Shown here in pieces: positions 31,803 through 41,152 of a stretch of DNA of 64,000 nt; position 1 is the first letter of the stretch, and each line of letters starts with the position of its first letter. This stretch comes from Vreelandella malpeensis (GTDB taxonomy: Bacteria; Pseudomonadota; Gammaproteobacteria; Pseudomonadales; Halomonadaceae), in NCBI RefSeq assembly GCF_020622355.1, contig NZ_WHVL01000002.1, positions 186,001-250,000 on the forward strand, read 5' to 3'. A program made the position numbers and the translations under genes. The notes beneath the pieces were generated by a model. The model did no database searches and had not been told where the DNA came from. It saw nothing but the letters and a program-made list of their open reading frames with translations.

Positions 31803-34739
31803 ATTATCAAAAGCCGTACGTCCTGCGAACCCGCGCCCCGACCACGTTGGCGCCTGGCTCTGATTATAGTCCTAATCGGCGCTTTCGTACTTTCGACGGC
31901 GTGGTGGCTGATCGGCACCGTGCTGCTCAACAGCCAATGGATGGCCGAGAGGCTCTCGAACATCGACGGCGTCGAGATTCGCTGGGAGCACGCCCGCAGC
32001 CAGCACCCCGGGCGCTGGGAAGTGGAGAACCTCGCCTTGCACCGGGAAGACGACGTCTTGCCGGTCAGCATCGAAGTCGAGCACGCCGACCTCTCACTCT
32101 CCCTGATGGAGCTTCTGCGCGGAAGACTCCATATCGATGCACTGGAAGCGCGCGGCATCCGCCGCCTGCGCATTGCCGATATCGCCCTCGAAGCCGAGGG
32201 CGCGCTGAGCCTGCGCGACACCGAACTCGGCCGCGAAAGCCTCGGCGCGGCGCAGATCGACCTCGATATCCAGCAGGGCCGGCTGGTGCGCCTGAGCGAC
32301 GCCGCTCTGCTCGCGCAAGACATTCAACTTAGTGCACGAAGCCAGCTCGAGCCAGTATCCACCCACATCACTGACGAGGAGCTCGTGCCGGCACTGCTCG
32401 AGGCGATCTCGACACGCATCGACGCATCCGCCCGGGCCGACGCCTGGGACGTCTTCATGCCCTATCTCGAAGGGCTGCCCTGGCTCGGCATCGCCGGGCG
32501 CGGCGAGCTCACTCTGGCAGTCGGGCTCGACCACGGCGTGCCGACCGAGGCGAGCGAACTCTCGCTGAGCGCGCCGAGCCTGCGCGTCGAGCTCGACGAG
32601 CGCGGCCTGGCAAACGCCCCCACCGACGGGCCGCCCACCACCCACCACGCCACGGGCAATGGCCGCGTGCGCCTGAGCGTGCGCGACTCAAGGCTCGATT
32701 TCACCGCCGAGCTCGACGACGTGGAGCTGGCCGACACCGCCCCCTACGCCACCGAGACCGCACTGACGCTCGAGACCCAGGTCGCCAACCGTCGGCTGGA
32801 CCTGCTCGAACCGCCGGAGGGCGCCACTCTCGCCCTGCAAGGCGAAGTGACGCGGCTAGACATGCTCGAGCGCTACTTAAGCGCCCTGGCCAGCCGGCCA
32901 GTAGCGCTGGCAGGCCAGGGTCGGCTGGCGCTGGATCTTGAAGTGCGCGAGGCCGCACTTTACCGGGGCGAAGCGGACGTCGAGGCCTCGGCACTCGAAG
33001 TGGCCTACGCCGAGTTCACTGCCCGAGGCGACGGCGCGCTGCACATCGAGCGCCCTCGCGGCTCACCGGCTCATGCACGACTCACGTTGAGCGATGCTCG
33101 CCTGACGCATCAGGGCCGCGCCTTGCTGACCGAGGCGGAGATCGCCCTCGACGCCACCAGCGCCATCGAGGCGACGACGCTGGACGATGCGCGGGCGCGG
33201 CTGGAGTGGCGCGGCGCGCGCCTGCCGGATATCCGGGCGCTCGCGCCCTACCTGAACGCGGCGCTGCCCCGGCCACAGGTGCTGACGCTGCTCGGTGGTC
33301 AGGCGCGAAGCCACGGTACGCTGGTTCTGGCCGAGCGGCGCCTCGACGGCGAGATAGCGCTTGCCGGCGAGCGATGGGTCACGCGCCTGCCTGGCGCGAG
33401 CGATGCGCGTACGCTGACCAGCGACGTGGCGCTAACGCTGAAAGTGGCCGGAGCGAGCCTCGACGGCCGCACCTTCGATCTTGGCGGCTCGCGCCTTCGC
33501 TGGCAGACGGCGAGTGACGTCGCCCCGTCCGAGCGCCTGGAGAGTATCCTGGTGCTTCGCGAAGGGCACTTCGAGCGCCGCGGCGACGACACCCGCGCGC
33601 GCTTCGACGTAGCCGGGGTCGTCCAGCGGCTGGGCTTTCTCAACGCCTTCCTGCCCGCCGGGCACGGGGTGGCGCTCTCCGGCGGCGGCGAGCTGTTCGC
33701 CCAGGGGGCCTTCGCCCAGGGCGAGCTGCAGGCTCCGACCCGGCTGCGGGTCAACGCCAATGCCCTGGAGGCGCGCTTTCTCGATTACGTGGCCACCGGC
33801 CGGGGCGAGCTCAGCGCCGAGCTCACGAGTTCTGACGACGCATCGATGTCGCTTGCCATTCCTCGCTTCACGCTGCGCCGCGAAAGCGATGCGCGCGCCG
33901 CTCTCGAAGGGCGCCACCTGACGCTTGCCACCGAGACCGATCGGTTTCGCGCCGCCCGCGCCGCGCCGCTTCCGGCGTACTTCACCACCCGCGTGGAGCT
34001 TCCGATCGTCGAGGTGCCGGATCTGGCGCTCTACGCCGACTACCTGCCGGCCACCGACGGCTTGCGCCTGCTGGGTGGCGAGGCAAGCCTGGAAAGCGCC
34101 TGGCACCTGGCGGGCCTGCACGCCGAGGGTGACATCACCCTGCGCGCCTTCGGCGCCGAGCTCACCCTGCTCGACCAGCACCTGCGCGGCGACATCGATC
34201 TGCACCTGGCTTTGGCCGAGGGCGATCTAGAGACCCGTCGTTTTCGCGCCAACGACTCCTACGTGAGCCTCGAGAACGTCTTTCGCCTGGACGGCGGTGG
34301 CGCCCAGGACGCCGGCTGGTGGGTACGCCTGGAGATGCCCGAGGCCGAGCTGACCTGGAGCGAGCCGATTCAACTCGACAGTACCGTGCGTCTTTCTATG
34401 CGCGATACGGGCCTTCTAGCGCGGCTATTTCTGAGCCGGGCGCGGGAGAGCGGCTGGCTGGGGCGGCTGCTCGAGGTTCACGGCGTCGAGGGCGAGGCGA
34501 CACTAAAGGTGCGCGGCGAGCGCATCGAACTGCAGGATCTCACCCTGACCGGCGGCTCGTTGCAGCTGCTGTCGGACATCACCCTGGAGGCCTCGAAGGT
34601 GAGCGGTGCGCTCTACGCGCGCCTGGGGGCGCTGGGCATCGGCGCCGAGCTGATCGAAGGCGAGGCGCACCTGCGTCTTCTGCAGCCGCGGCGCTGGTTC
34701 GATCGCTGGCGTCAGGCGCAGCGCCAGCCGCGCCCCTAG
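31803..34739 (+). CDS. AsmA/YdbH-like large membrane-anchored protein with apparent ATT or ATC start
   Basis: About 978 residues. One N-terminal membrane helix (LALIIVLIGAFVLSTAWWLI) is followed by a very long periplasmic region of amphipathic beta-strands with repeated Leu-x-Leu alternation. It ends with a conserved-looking module (GVEGEATLKVRGERIELQDL, then DITLEASKVSGALYARLG). This is the layout of AsmA-like/YdbH proteins that bridge the envelope and move phospholipids. The gene has no ATG, GTG or TTG between the Shine-Dalgarno and the membrane helix. A perfect AAAAGGAG lies at 31793-31800 and the in-frame codons after it are GTC, ATT (31803) and ATC (31806). An upstream in-frame start at 31608 would lie inside the divergent gene. 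The TAG stop interlocks with that of the TRIC gene. Confidence 0.75.
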   Translation: MIKSRTSCEPAPRPRWRLALIIVLIGAFVLSTAWWLIGTVLLNSQWMAERLSNIDGVEIRWEHARSQHPGRWEVENLALHREDDVLPVSIEVEHADLSLSLMELLRGRLHIDALEARGIRRLRIADIALEAEGALSLRDTELGRESLGAAQIDLDIQQGRLVRLSDAALLAQDIQLSARSQLEPVSTHITDEELVPALLEAISTRIDASARADAWDVFMPYLEGLPWLGIAGRGELTLAVGLDHGVPTEASELSLSAPSLRVELDERGLANAPTDGPPTTHHATGNGRVRLSVRDSRLDFTAELDDVELADTAPYATETALTLETQVANRRLDLLEPPEGATLALQGEVTRLDMLERYLSALASRPVALAGQGRLALDLEVREAALYRGEADVEASALEVAYAEFTARGDGALHIERPRGSPAHARLTLSDARLTHQGRALLTEAEIALDATSAIEATTLDDARARLEWRGARLPDIRALAPYLNAALPRPQVLTLLGGQARSHGTLVLAERRLDGEIALAGERWVTRLPGASDARTLTSDVALTLKVAGASLDGRTFDLGGSRLRWQTASDVAPSERLESILVLREGHFERRGDDTRARFDVAGVVQRLGFLNAFLPAGHGVALSGGGELFAQGAFAQGELQAPTRLRVNANALEARFLDYVATGRGELSAELTSSDDASMSLAIPRFTLRRESDARAALEGRHLTLATETDRFRAARAAPLPAYFTTRVELPIVEVPDLALYADYLPATDGLRLLGGEASLESAWHLAGLHAEGDITLRAFGAELTLLDQHLRGDIDLHLALAEGDLETRRFRANDSYVSLENVFRLDGGGAQDAGWWVRLEMPEAELTWSEPIQLDSTVRLSMRDTGLLARLFLSRARESGWLGRLLEVHGVEGEATLKVRGERIELQDLTLTGGSLQLLSDITLEASKVSGALYARLGALGIGAELIEGEAHLRLLQPRRWFDRWRQAQRQPRP

Positions 34740-35449
34740 CGCTTGCGTGCCTGGCGAATCATTCTGACCCGTTCCTTGGCCTTGGCCGGGGTGGAAAGCG
34801 CCCCGCTGCTCTCCTCCGGCGGCGGGGGCGCCACGCTCACCCAGGCGAACACCGGCAGCGCCAGGTGCCAGTGGATCGCGGCGAGACGCAGCCCGAGCGT
34901 GGTCAGAAGCGAAACGGCGATGACCACGGGCAGCGGCACGCCCAGCGTATAGAGCACGACATAGACGCTGCCGCCGGCGATGGCGGCGGTGGCATAGATC
35001 TCCTCGCGCAGCACCATCGGCACCCGGTGGGCGAGCACGTCGCGCAGCATGCCGCCGGCAACGCCGGTCATCACGCCCATCACCACCGCTACCACGCCAG
35101 AGGTTCCCAATAGCAGCGCCTTGTGGGTGCCGATCACCACGAACAGCGCCAGGCCCAGGGCGTCCGCCACGGGCAGAAAGCCGCGCGACAGTCGGTGGAT
35201 GTAGTGAAAGCCGAGCAGCGACACCGCGACGGTGGCCAGAATCACCCACAGGTAAGTAGGATCGCTCACCCAGAACACCGGGCGAATGCCCAGCACCAGA
35301 TCGCGCAGCGTGCCGCCGCCGATCCCCGTGACCGCCGCCAGCACCAGCATGCCGAACGGGTCCATGCGTGAACGACACGCCAGCACCACGCCGGAAAGCG
35401 CGAACACGATCACCCCGGCCATATCCAACCAGTACACCACTCCCGACAC
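34736..35449 (-). CDS. TRIC-type (YadS/UPF0126) cation channel family protein
   Basis: 237 residues with seven predicted membrane helices arranged as two related halves, each with the glycine motif before Arg-Asp: TGIGGGTLRDLVLG (near residue 41) and TGVAGGMLRDVLAH (near 127). This is the bacterial trimeric intracellular cation channel family, homotrimeric K+-permeable channels of the inner membrane. The C-terminal 35 residues are a polar Pro/Glu/Ser then basic tail. It starts with GTG 35449 behind GGAG. The stop shares a 4-base CTAG overlap with the AsmA-like gene. Confidence 0.9.
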   Translation of the reverse strand: MSGVVYWLDMAGVIVFALSGVVLACRSRMDPFGMLVLAAVTGIGGGTLRDLVLGIRPVFWVSDPTYLWVILATVAVSLLGFHYIHRLSRGFLPVADALGLALFVVIGTHKALLLGTSGVVAVVMGVMTGVAGGMLRDVLAHRVPMVLREEIYATAAIAGGSVYVVLYTLGVPLPVVIAVSLLTTLGLRLAAIHWHLALPVFAWVSVAPPPPEESSGALSTPAKAKERVRMIRQARKR

Positions 35450-35640
35450 CGCCGTCTCCTTTCCCGTCTACCGCGTGACTGTCTGATCCGCGTGCCTGCG
35501 AGGCACTCGCGGGTATCCGCGCATTGCCTTTGCCTTGGCTTGCTTGCACTATCTAACCAGAGCACACGCTAGCAAGCGCTCACGCTAAAGAGCACAAGTA
35601 TATAACCTTCGACGGTCGGCAACGCGACGAGGAAACGTCT

Positions 35641-36126
35641 ATGGAGTGGAATCCGGTCTACGGGTGGCTGGTACTGGCCCTGCTGTTGAGCCTGGGCGAG
35701 CTGGCCTCCGGCGCCCTGCTGCTGCTGGCGCTGGGCGTGGCCGCCGCGCTCACCGCGCTGGTCACCGTTTTCGGCCTGTCGCTGCCCTGGCAGCTGGTCT
35801 CCATGGGCGTCTTCGCCGGTGTGCTGGTGCCGTTCGCGGTCATGGTGATCCGCCCGCGCTTCTCGCCCAAGGGGGTCGCCTACGGCACCACCGGCACCGG
35901 GGTCGAGAAGGGCCGCCACTACACCACGCTGCTGCGCGACTTCGATGGTGCCACGGGCATCAAGGTCAACGGCGATTTCTACCGGCTGCGCGTGCTGGAA
36001 AGTGGCGATACCGAGCTTCCCGAGGGCACCGCGGTCACTTTCGAGCGCTTCGAAGGCACCACCGCCCTGGTGTCGCATCCCTCTCATGCGGCGCCGGTGG
36101 CGCCCGCCCAACGCAAGGAACCCTGA
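35641..36126 (+). CDS. NfeD family membrane protein
   Basis: 161 residues. Two or three membrane helices in the first 75 residues (LVLALLLSLGELASGALLLL, then a pair around WQLVSMGVFAGVLVPFAVMV), then an OB-fold-like C-terminal domain (about 85-145). This is the short NfeD1b type found beside SPFH proteins; here the SPFH gene starts two bases after the stop. The pair is thought to organise membrane microdomains or protein quality control. ATG 35641 has GAGGAAA upstream. Confidence 0.9.
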   Translation: MEWNPVYGWLVLALLLSLGELASGALLLLALGVAAALTALVTVFGLSLPWQLVSMGVFAGVLVPFAVMVIRPRFSPKGVAYGTTGTGVEKGRHYTTLLRDFDGATGIKVNGDFYRLRVLESGDTELPEGTAVTFERFEGTTALVSHPSHAAPVAPAQRKEP

Positions 36127-36128
36127 TC

Positions 36129-37175
36129 ATGGATCTACCCATCAGTCCAGGCCTTCTGATCAGCCTGATCGTCGTCGCCATCGGTATCGTCATCATCGCC
36201 AAGGGGCTGGTAATCGTGCGCCAGTCCGAAGTGATGGTGGTGGAGCGGCTCGGCTCGTTCAATCGAGTGCTCGAAAGCGGCATCAACATCATCATTCCGT
36301 TCATCGAGCAGCCGCGCGCCATCACCATGCTGCGCTATCGCAAGCTCGGCGAGGAGTACCAGGCGATCACCACCGACGAGACGCGCATCGACCGCCGCGA
36401 AACCGTGATGGACTTTCCCGGCCAGCCGGTGGTGACCACGGACAACGTCACCGTGCGTATCAACGGCGCGCTCTATTACCAGATCATCGATCCCAAGCGT
36501 GCGGTCTATGAAGTGGCGAACATGAGCCAGGCCGTCGAGGTACTGGCCAAGACCACCCTGCGCTCGGTGGTGGGCAAGATGGAGCTCGACAAGCTGTTCG
36601 AGTCTCGCGCCGAGGTCAACAACGAGATCCAGGCGGCGATGGAGGAGCCCGCTTCCAAGTGGGGGGTGAAGATCTCGCGGGTCGAGGTGCAGGACATCGC
36701 CATGCCCGAAGAGGTGGAGTCTGCCATGCGCCTGCAGATGGCCGCCGAGCGCAAGCGCCGCGCCACAGTGACCGAGGCCGAGGGTGAGAAGTCCGCCGCC
36801 ATCGCCATGGCCCAGGGCCAGCGCGAATCCGCCATCCTCAACGCCCAGGGCGACAAGGAGTCGGCGATCCTGCGCGCCCAGGGCGAGCAGGAGTCGATCA
36901 AGCTGGTACTCAGCGCCATCGGCGAAAGCGAGGAGGACAAGCGCACCGTGGTGGGCTATCTGCTGGGTCAGAGCTACATCAAGGTGCTGCCCACCATGGC
37001 CCAGGAGGGCGAACGGGTGTTCGTGCCCTACGAGTCCTCGGCACTGCTGGGCTCCATGGGAATGTTTCGCGAGATGGCGGGCTCACCGGAGGACACCGTG
37101 GCCCGCCACCTGCGCGACGGCGAGCGCCAGAGCGCGTTTCGCAGTGGCGTGGTAGGCGGCGCCGTCGGCCCCTGA
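36129..37175 (+). CDS. SPFH/band-7 (stomatin/QmcA-like) protein
   Basis: 348 residues. N-terminal membrane anchor (about 8-27), SPFH domain (about 28-200; QSEVMVVERLGSFNRVLESG, DFPGQPVVTTDNVTVRINGA), and a long Ala/Glu coiled coil with three related repeats built on GQRESAIL, GDKESAIL and GEQESIKL (about 225-265). The C-terminal tail is polar. Stomatin-like proteins of this type form ring oligomers in the membrane and affect protease or channel activity. It is cotranscribed with NfeD (stop-to-start gap two bases) and followed by a Rho-independent terminator. Confidence 0.93.
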   Translation: MDLPISPGLLISLIVVAIGIVIIAKGLVIVRQSEVMVVERLGSFNRVLESGINIIIPFIEQPRAITMLRYRKLGEEYQAITTDETRIDRRETVMDFPGQPVVTTDNVTVRINGALYYQIIDPKRAVYEVANMSQAVEVLAKTTLRSVVGKMELDKLFESRAEVNNEIQAAMEEPASKWGVKISRVEVQDIAMPEEVESAMRLQMAAERKRRATVTEAEGEKSAAIAMAQGQRESAILNAQGDKESAILRAQGEQESIKLVLSAIGESEEDKRTVVGYLLGQSYIKVLPTMAQEGERVFVPYESSALLGSMGMFREMAGSPEDTVARHLRDGERQSAFRSGVVGGAVGP

Positions 37176-37199
37176 CCGTAAGCCCTGATCGAAGACATC

Positions 37200-37224
37200 A
37201 GCCGAGCGCCCTGCTCGGCTTTTT
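37200..37224 (+). terminator. Rho-independent terminator of the NfeD/SPFH operon
   Basis: AGCCGAGC (37200-37207), loop GCCCT, GCTCGGCT (37213-37220), then TTTT. It lies 24 bases after the SPFH stop. Confidence 0.9.
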
Positions 37225-37257
37225 CATGGCCCAGCGTTCCCTCGAGCAGACGACGGC

Positions 37258-38748
37258 CTAATCGAGCGCCCGGCCTGAGCGGCGAAAGCCGCGCGGCGCC
37301 GCAATGCGAAAGAAGCGCTCGACCACGCTCGCCTGGGTAGGCGGGGTCAGCAGCGATACCGCGACGAACACCGGCAGGTTGAGCAAGAGCCCCCAGAACC
37401 CGGCGTGGACGCCGAGCGGGTGCGACCACACCGTGGTGAAGGTCACGGTCACCGCGAACCCGGCGAGAATGCCCGCCATGACCCCGAGCTTGGACGCGCG
37501 CGGCCAGAAGAACATGCCGATGAACGCCGGAAGCACTTGCGAGGCGAACCCCAGCCCCACCAGCAGGATCATCACCAGGCTTCCCGGTTCGGCAATCGCC
37601 AGCGGCGCGACGAGCAGTGCCATCACCGGCAGCAGGCACCAGCGGGCGAGTTTGGCGGTGAACGCATCAGAGAGCTTGAACAACGGCTGCAGCACGTCCT
37701 TGGTGATCGAGAGCGCTACCGAGTGGATGAACGGCTCGCTCGACGACATCGAGGCAGCCAGGGTTCCGGCCCCCAAGAGCCCGACCAGTACCACTGGCAG
37801 GTTTGCCATGGCGTACTCCAGCACCACGGTATCGGCACGGGCCAGCTCCGGCAGCGAATAGATGCCGATGAAGCCGACCACCACCATGGGAAGGATGACG
37901 ATGTAGTAGGTAGGAAGCCAGGTAGCGCTGCGCCGGATGGTGCGCGCCGAGCTTGCGCACATCCACTGGGTCCACACCGGCGGCATGAAGGAGAACATCG
38001 ACACGATGATCGAGGTGGTCCAGAAGCTGAAGCTCATGTCGCCCCGGGCCCCGGGCAGGGTCAGGAACTCCGGGTTCTCCGCCTGGAGTCGCTCGAACAG
38101 CGCGGCCACGTCGAGCCCGCCGGTGGCGCTGTGCAGCGCCCAGAGCCCCACCGCCCAGGCGACCACCAGCATCAGCGCTCCCTGAAAGGCGTTGGTACGC
38201 CCGATCGCCCGCTGACCGCTGACGAAAAGGTACACCGCGATGCAGCCAAGCACGATGATCACCCCGAGCCATACGGGAATCATGCCACCGCTCATCACGA
38301 ACAGGATGTAGGCGGAGCCCACGGTCTGCAGCACCGCGTAGGCGACCGAGCCCACCGCCATGACCAGCGCAGAAAGCCCTCCGAGCGCCGGGCTCTGGTA
38401 GCGATCGGCGATGGCGCTGGCCTGGGTCACATGGCCGAACTGCTCGCCGAATTTCCACACCTTGGGGCCGAAGTACCAGGCGACCAGCGCAAGGTAGGCG
38501 AGATACACCGCCACGTAGAACACCGCGACGCCCTTTGAGTAGGCCCAGCCCGGCGCCCCCATGAAGGTATAGGCGCTCACGCTACCCGCCGCGATCAATA
38601 GATACAGCGTCACCGGCCCCATGCTGCGCCCGGCCACGCCCCACTGCTCCAGCGTATCCATGCGGTGCCCGGCCCGGGCCTTCAGACCGATCGCCATGGT
38701 CATGGCCACGTACCCGAGCGTGATCACCAGTGGCCAGACGCTATTCAT
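37258..38748 (-). CDS. Sodium:solute symporter (SSS family)
   Basis: 496 residues with about 13 membrane helices in the SSS pattern, including VAGRSMGPVTLYLLIAAGSV near the first unwound helix and GAGTLAASMSSSEPFIHSVA near residue 328, which carries the conserved Ser residues of the second Na site. Substrate not identifiable; carboxylates and amino acids are common for this subgroup. A DUF3311 protein lies immediately upstream with overlapping ends, a standard pairing for this transporter type. Start: ATG 38748 is eight bases from GAGGGG; ATG 38754 two codons earlier would sit on the Shine-Dalgarno itself. Confidence 0.9.
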   Translation of the reverse strand: MNSVWPLVITLGYVAMTMAIGLKARAGHRMDTLEQWGVAGRSMGPVTLYLLIAAGSVSAYTFMGAPGWAYSKGVAVFYVAVYLAYLALVAWYFGPKVWKFGEQFGHVTQASAIADRYQSPALGGLSALVMAVGSVAYAVLQTVGSAYILFVMSGGMIPVWLGVIIVLGCIAVYLFVSGQRAIGRTNAFQGALMLVVAWAVGLWALHSATGGLDVAALFERLQAENPEFLTLPGARGDMSFSFWTTSIIVSMFSFMPPVWTQWMCASSARTIRRSATWLPTYYIVILPMVVVGFIGIYSLPELARADTVVLEYAMANLPVVLVGLLGAGTLAASMSSSEPFIHSVALSITKDVLQPLFKLSDAFTAKLARWCLLPVMALLVAPLAIAEPGSLVMILLVGLGFASQVLPAFIGMFFWPRASKLGVMAGILAGFAVTVTFTTVWSHPLGVHAGFWGLLLNLPVFVAVSLLTPPTQASVVERFFRIAAPRGFRRSGRALD

Positions 38749-38968
38749 GGCCATCCCCCTCGACGATGCGATTGCCGATCAGCATCACGGCCACGCAAGC
38801 GAAGATGATCACGTAGCTCCAGACGATCATCAGCGGCAGGCCAAACATCAGCGCCGCGCGGTTGAACAGCCCGATGACCGGCCAGGTGCCGGCCAGCACC
38901 AGGCCAACGAAGGCGGCAAGCAGGCCCCATCCTGCGCGAGAGGTGGGGAGAACGAACGGATGTCGCAT
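38741..38968 (-). CDS. DUF3311 small membrane protein, partner of the SSS transporter
   Basis: 75 residues with two membrane helices (about 12-31 and 42-62), typical of DUF3311 proteins encoded immediately before sodium:solute symporters and presumed to be a small subunit. Its 3' end overlaps the transporter start by eight bases, implying coupled translation. GGAA lies upstream of ATG 38968. A LysR gene lies 143 bp upstream on the same strand. Confidence 0.88.
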   Translation of the reverse strand: MRHPFVLPTSRAGWGLLAAFVGLVLAGTWPVIGLFNRAALMFGLPLMIVWSYVIIFACVAVMLIGNRIVEGDGHE

Positions 38969-39111
38969 AACGGTTCCCTTGCCTGCACGAGAAATAGTTC
39001 ATGCAAACGTCAGTGATTGAAATCCTTCATGAGATGGCCGGAATTGTGAAGCTGGAATCGCCGGCGACCACAATGATTGAATTTTTATCACTTCGTGTCC
39101 ACTTTTTGTGA

Positions 39112-40026
39112 TCACCAACCGATTTGTGAACCCATCGACTCGATGGACTGGCTCAACAGGGAGACACAGGTCTCGACGGCAAAGCTGCGCGTTCGATGCC
39201 GGTACACGCAGAGATCCATGCGAGCGGCTTCGAGTTCGTCGCGGCCGAGGACTACGCTGACAAGCTCACCGCGTGCGCATTCACGAGCCACGGCCATGGG
39301 CGGCAGAATGAGAATACCGGCGCCGTTCAGGGCCAGCGCCTTCTGGGTCTCGAGTGAAGCGGTATCGAAGGAGGGCAATAGCTTGATGCCCGCGCGCAGC
39401 GCGCTGCGCTCGATCGCCTGGCGCGCGCCAAACGACGCATCGGGCAAAATGACACGATGCTCGGAAAGCTGTTCGAGAGAGACCTCCGTCGCGCTTGCCA
39501 GCGGATGATCCGACCGCATGACGGCATGATGCTCGAGCCAGGCGCTTTGCAGCACGGTGATATCGTCATGACGCGGCGTGAAGAACGAAAGACCGATATC
39601 CACCGTGCCCTGACGCAGCCGTTCCACCATCTGCCCGGCACTGGTGATGCCGATGTCGAAGCGCAGCCGGGGATAGTCGCGCCCCATATCGGCCAGCGCC
39701 GGTGCCAGTAGCCCGGCGACCACGCCTTCGGCAGCTCCCAGGCGAACGCGGCCGACCCGCAGGTCCTTGAGGTCGGCGATGTGCTCCTGTACGCGCTCGA
39801 AATCGCGTAGCGTCTCGCGTGCCTGGGCAGCCAGCAGCTCGCCGGCATCGGTCAGGGTGATGCCGTTGGGACTGCGCTCCAGCAGCGGCGCGCCGAGCTG
39901 CTCTTCGAGCTGATCGATCTGACGACTGATCGCCGTCGGCGCGATATTGAGCATCGACGCCGCCTGACGCAGCGAGCGACAGCGCGCCACAGTATCGAAG
40001 TAGTGAAGTGCGCGGCCGCTGATCAT
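39112..40026 (-). CDS. LysR-family transcriptional regulator
   Basis: 304 residues. HTH near residues 16-36 (RSLRQAASMLNIAPTAISRQ) and an effector-binding domain with VGRVRLGAAEGVVAGLL at its start. The start ATG 40026 overlaps the TGA of the preceding acetyltransferase gene (ATGA); the frame is open further upstream but only as antisense of that gene. It is the last of three coupled genes and lies 143 bp upstream of the DUF3311/SSS transporter pair on the same strand, so the transporter is a candidate target. Inducer unknown. Confidence 0.9.
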   Translation of the reverse strand: MISGRALHYFDTVARCRSLRQAASMLNIAPTAISRQIDQLEEQLGAPLLERSPNGITLTDAGELLAAQARETLRDFERVQEHIADLKDLRVGRVRLGAAEGVVAGLLAPALADMGRDYPRLRFDIGITSAGQMVERLRQGTVDIGLSFFTPRHDDITVLQSAWLEHHAVMRSDHPLASATEVSLEQLSEHRVILPDASFGARQAIERSALRAGIKLLPSFDTASLETQKALALNGAGILILPPMAVARECARGELVSVVLGRDELEAARMDLCVYRHRTRSFAVETCVSLLSQSIESMGSQIGW

Positions 40027-40529
40027 CGTGCAGTCTCGCTTAAGCACTTCACCATGAGCGTGACCTGCTCGCCGAGGTACGTCACCTCTTCGAAGGCGCG
40101 CCAGCCCAAGCGGTGGTAAAGCGCCTGCTGATCCGGCGTGTAGAGATAGCCGCACTTGTAGCCGCTCGATAAGACCTCCTGTTCGACCCGTGCGATCAGC
40201 TGCGAGGCGATACCTCGGCCGCGTTGATCCGGCGAGACGAACACCGATGCAAGCCAGGGGCCGAGCTCCGGCCGGGTCGACATGTCGTCCGCGATCAGGC
40301 TCGCCGTGCCCACCGGCGCGCCGTTTTCGAGCGCCACGAAGACCGACGGCACTCCGACCTCGCCGCACTCTGAACGCACGAACGCGACCTGCTTTTCGAG
40401 GGTCTGACCAGGGTGCAGATGCCCCCAGGCCTCGAAGGTCCAGGTCGCTACCAACGTAACGTATGGGCTGTCAGCGCGAAGGCGCTCGATGATGAAGGTA
40501 TCCGCCATGGGTCGTCCTGAGTTATTCAT
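40023..40529 (-). CDS. GNAT-family N-acetyltransferase
   Basis: 168 residues. The acetyl-CoA-binding motif A is clear: LASVFVSPDQRGRGIASQLI (about 92-111) with the Arg-Gly-x-Gly-Ile-Ala pyrophosphate loop, followed by YLYTPDQQALYHRLGW, the motif B region. Substrate unknown. Two starts are possible: ATG 40529, overlapping the upstream stop by four bases, and ATG 40508 (MADTFIIERL) with AGGA seven bases upstream. It is the middle gene of a tightly coupled three-gene set (ElaA-like, GNAT, LysR). Confidence 0.9.
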   Translation of the reverse strand: MNNSGRPMADTFIIERLRADSPYVTLVATWTFEAWGHLHPGQTLEKQVAFVRSECGEVGVPSVFVALENGAPVGTASLIADDMSTRPELGPWLASVFVSPDQRGRGIASQLIARVEQEVLSSGYKCGYLYTPDQQALYHRLGWRAFEEVTYLGEQVTLMVKCLSETAR

Positions 40530-40978
40530 GGCCCCGCCTTCACCATCTCGATGTGCGGGATCCCGTCCTCGTCGAAGGGTTCGCTCACGGTGGCAAAGCC
40601 AAGCGAGGCGTAAAAACCTTCGAGATGCGCTTGGGCACCGATGCGGATACCGTGGCCCGGGTAGCGCTCCTCGGTGAAGCGGATCGCCTCCGACATCAGC
40701 ACGTGGCCAAGCCGCTGCCCACGAAAAGCGGCCACGGTCATTACCCGCCCGATTGAGGGCTCGGTGAACTTGTCGCCCGGCGCCACCACGCGCACGTAGG
40801 CGGCAAGCTCGCTGCCCTGCATCACGCGCAGGTGCCAGGCGAGCGGGTCGAGGTCGTCGAGCTCCTGATAGGCGCAGGCCTGCTCGACCACGAACACCGC
40901 CACGCGGGCGCGGGCGATCTCGAAGAAGGTACGGGTACTCAACTCATCGAAGCGCGACCAGTGAAACGTAAGCGACAT
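40526..40978 (-). CDS. ElaA-like GNAT-family protein
   Basis: 150 residues. The ElaA subgroup of GNAT is recognised by RVAVFVVEQACAYQELDDLD (about 26-45) and AYVRVVAPG, IGRVMT and AAFRGQRLGHVLM (motif A), then HLEGFYASLGF. Function in vivo is unknown for ElaA. AAGGA lies upstream of ATG 40978. First gene of the coupled set with the second GNAT protein and a LysR regulator. Confidence 0.9.
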   Translation of the reverse strand: MSLTFHWSRFDELSTRTFFEIARARVAVFVVEQACAYQELDDLDPLAWHLRVMQGSELAAYVRVVAPGDKFTEPSIGRVMTVAAFRGQRLGHVLMSEAIRFTEERYPGHGIRIGAQAHLEGFYASLGFATVSEPFDEDGIPHIEMVKAGP

Positions 40979-41056
40979 GAAGCGAATCCTTGCAGCGTTG
41001 GCTAGGCGGTCATTGTAACAACTCCAGCCCTCTTCGCGGCTAGGCCAGTACTTTAT

Positions 41057-41071
41057 TGAAATCGATTATCA
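41057..41071. promoter_or_regulatory. Candidate Fur box upstream of the IroE-like esterase
   Basis: TGAAATCGATTATCA matches the 7-1-7 Fur consensus TGATAATNATTATCA at 11 of 14 specified positions, with the right half-site (ATTATCA) perfect. It is about 80 bases upstream of the esterase ATG in an AT-rich stretch suited to a promoter. Confidence 0.55.
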
Positions 41072-41152
41072 TTTTTATTAACATCATGAGCTATCTGTTC
41101 ATACAGCACGGCCGCGTATCGCATCCGGCGGGCAATGCCAAAGGACACCGAT

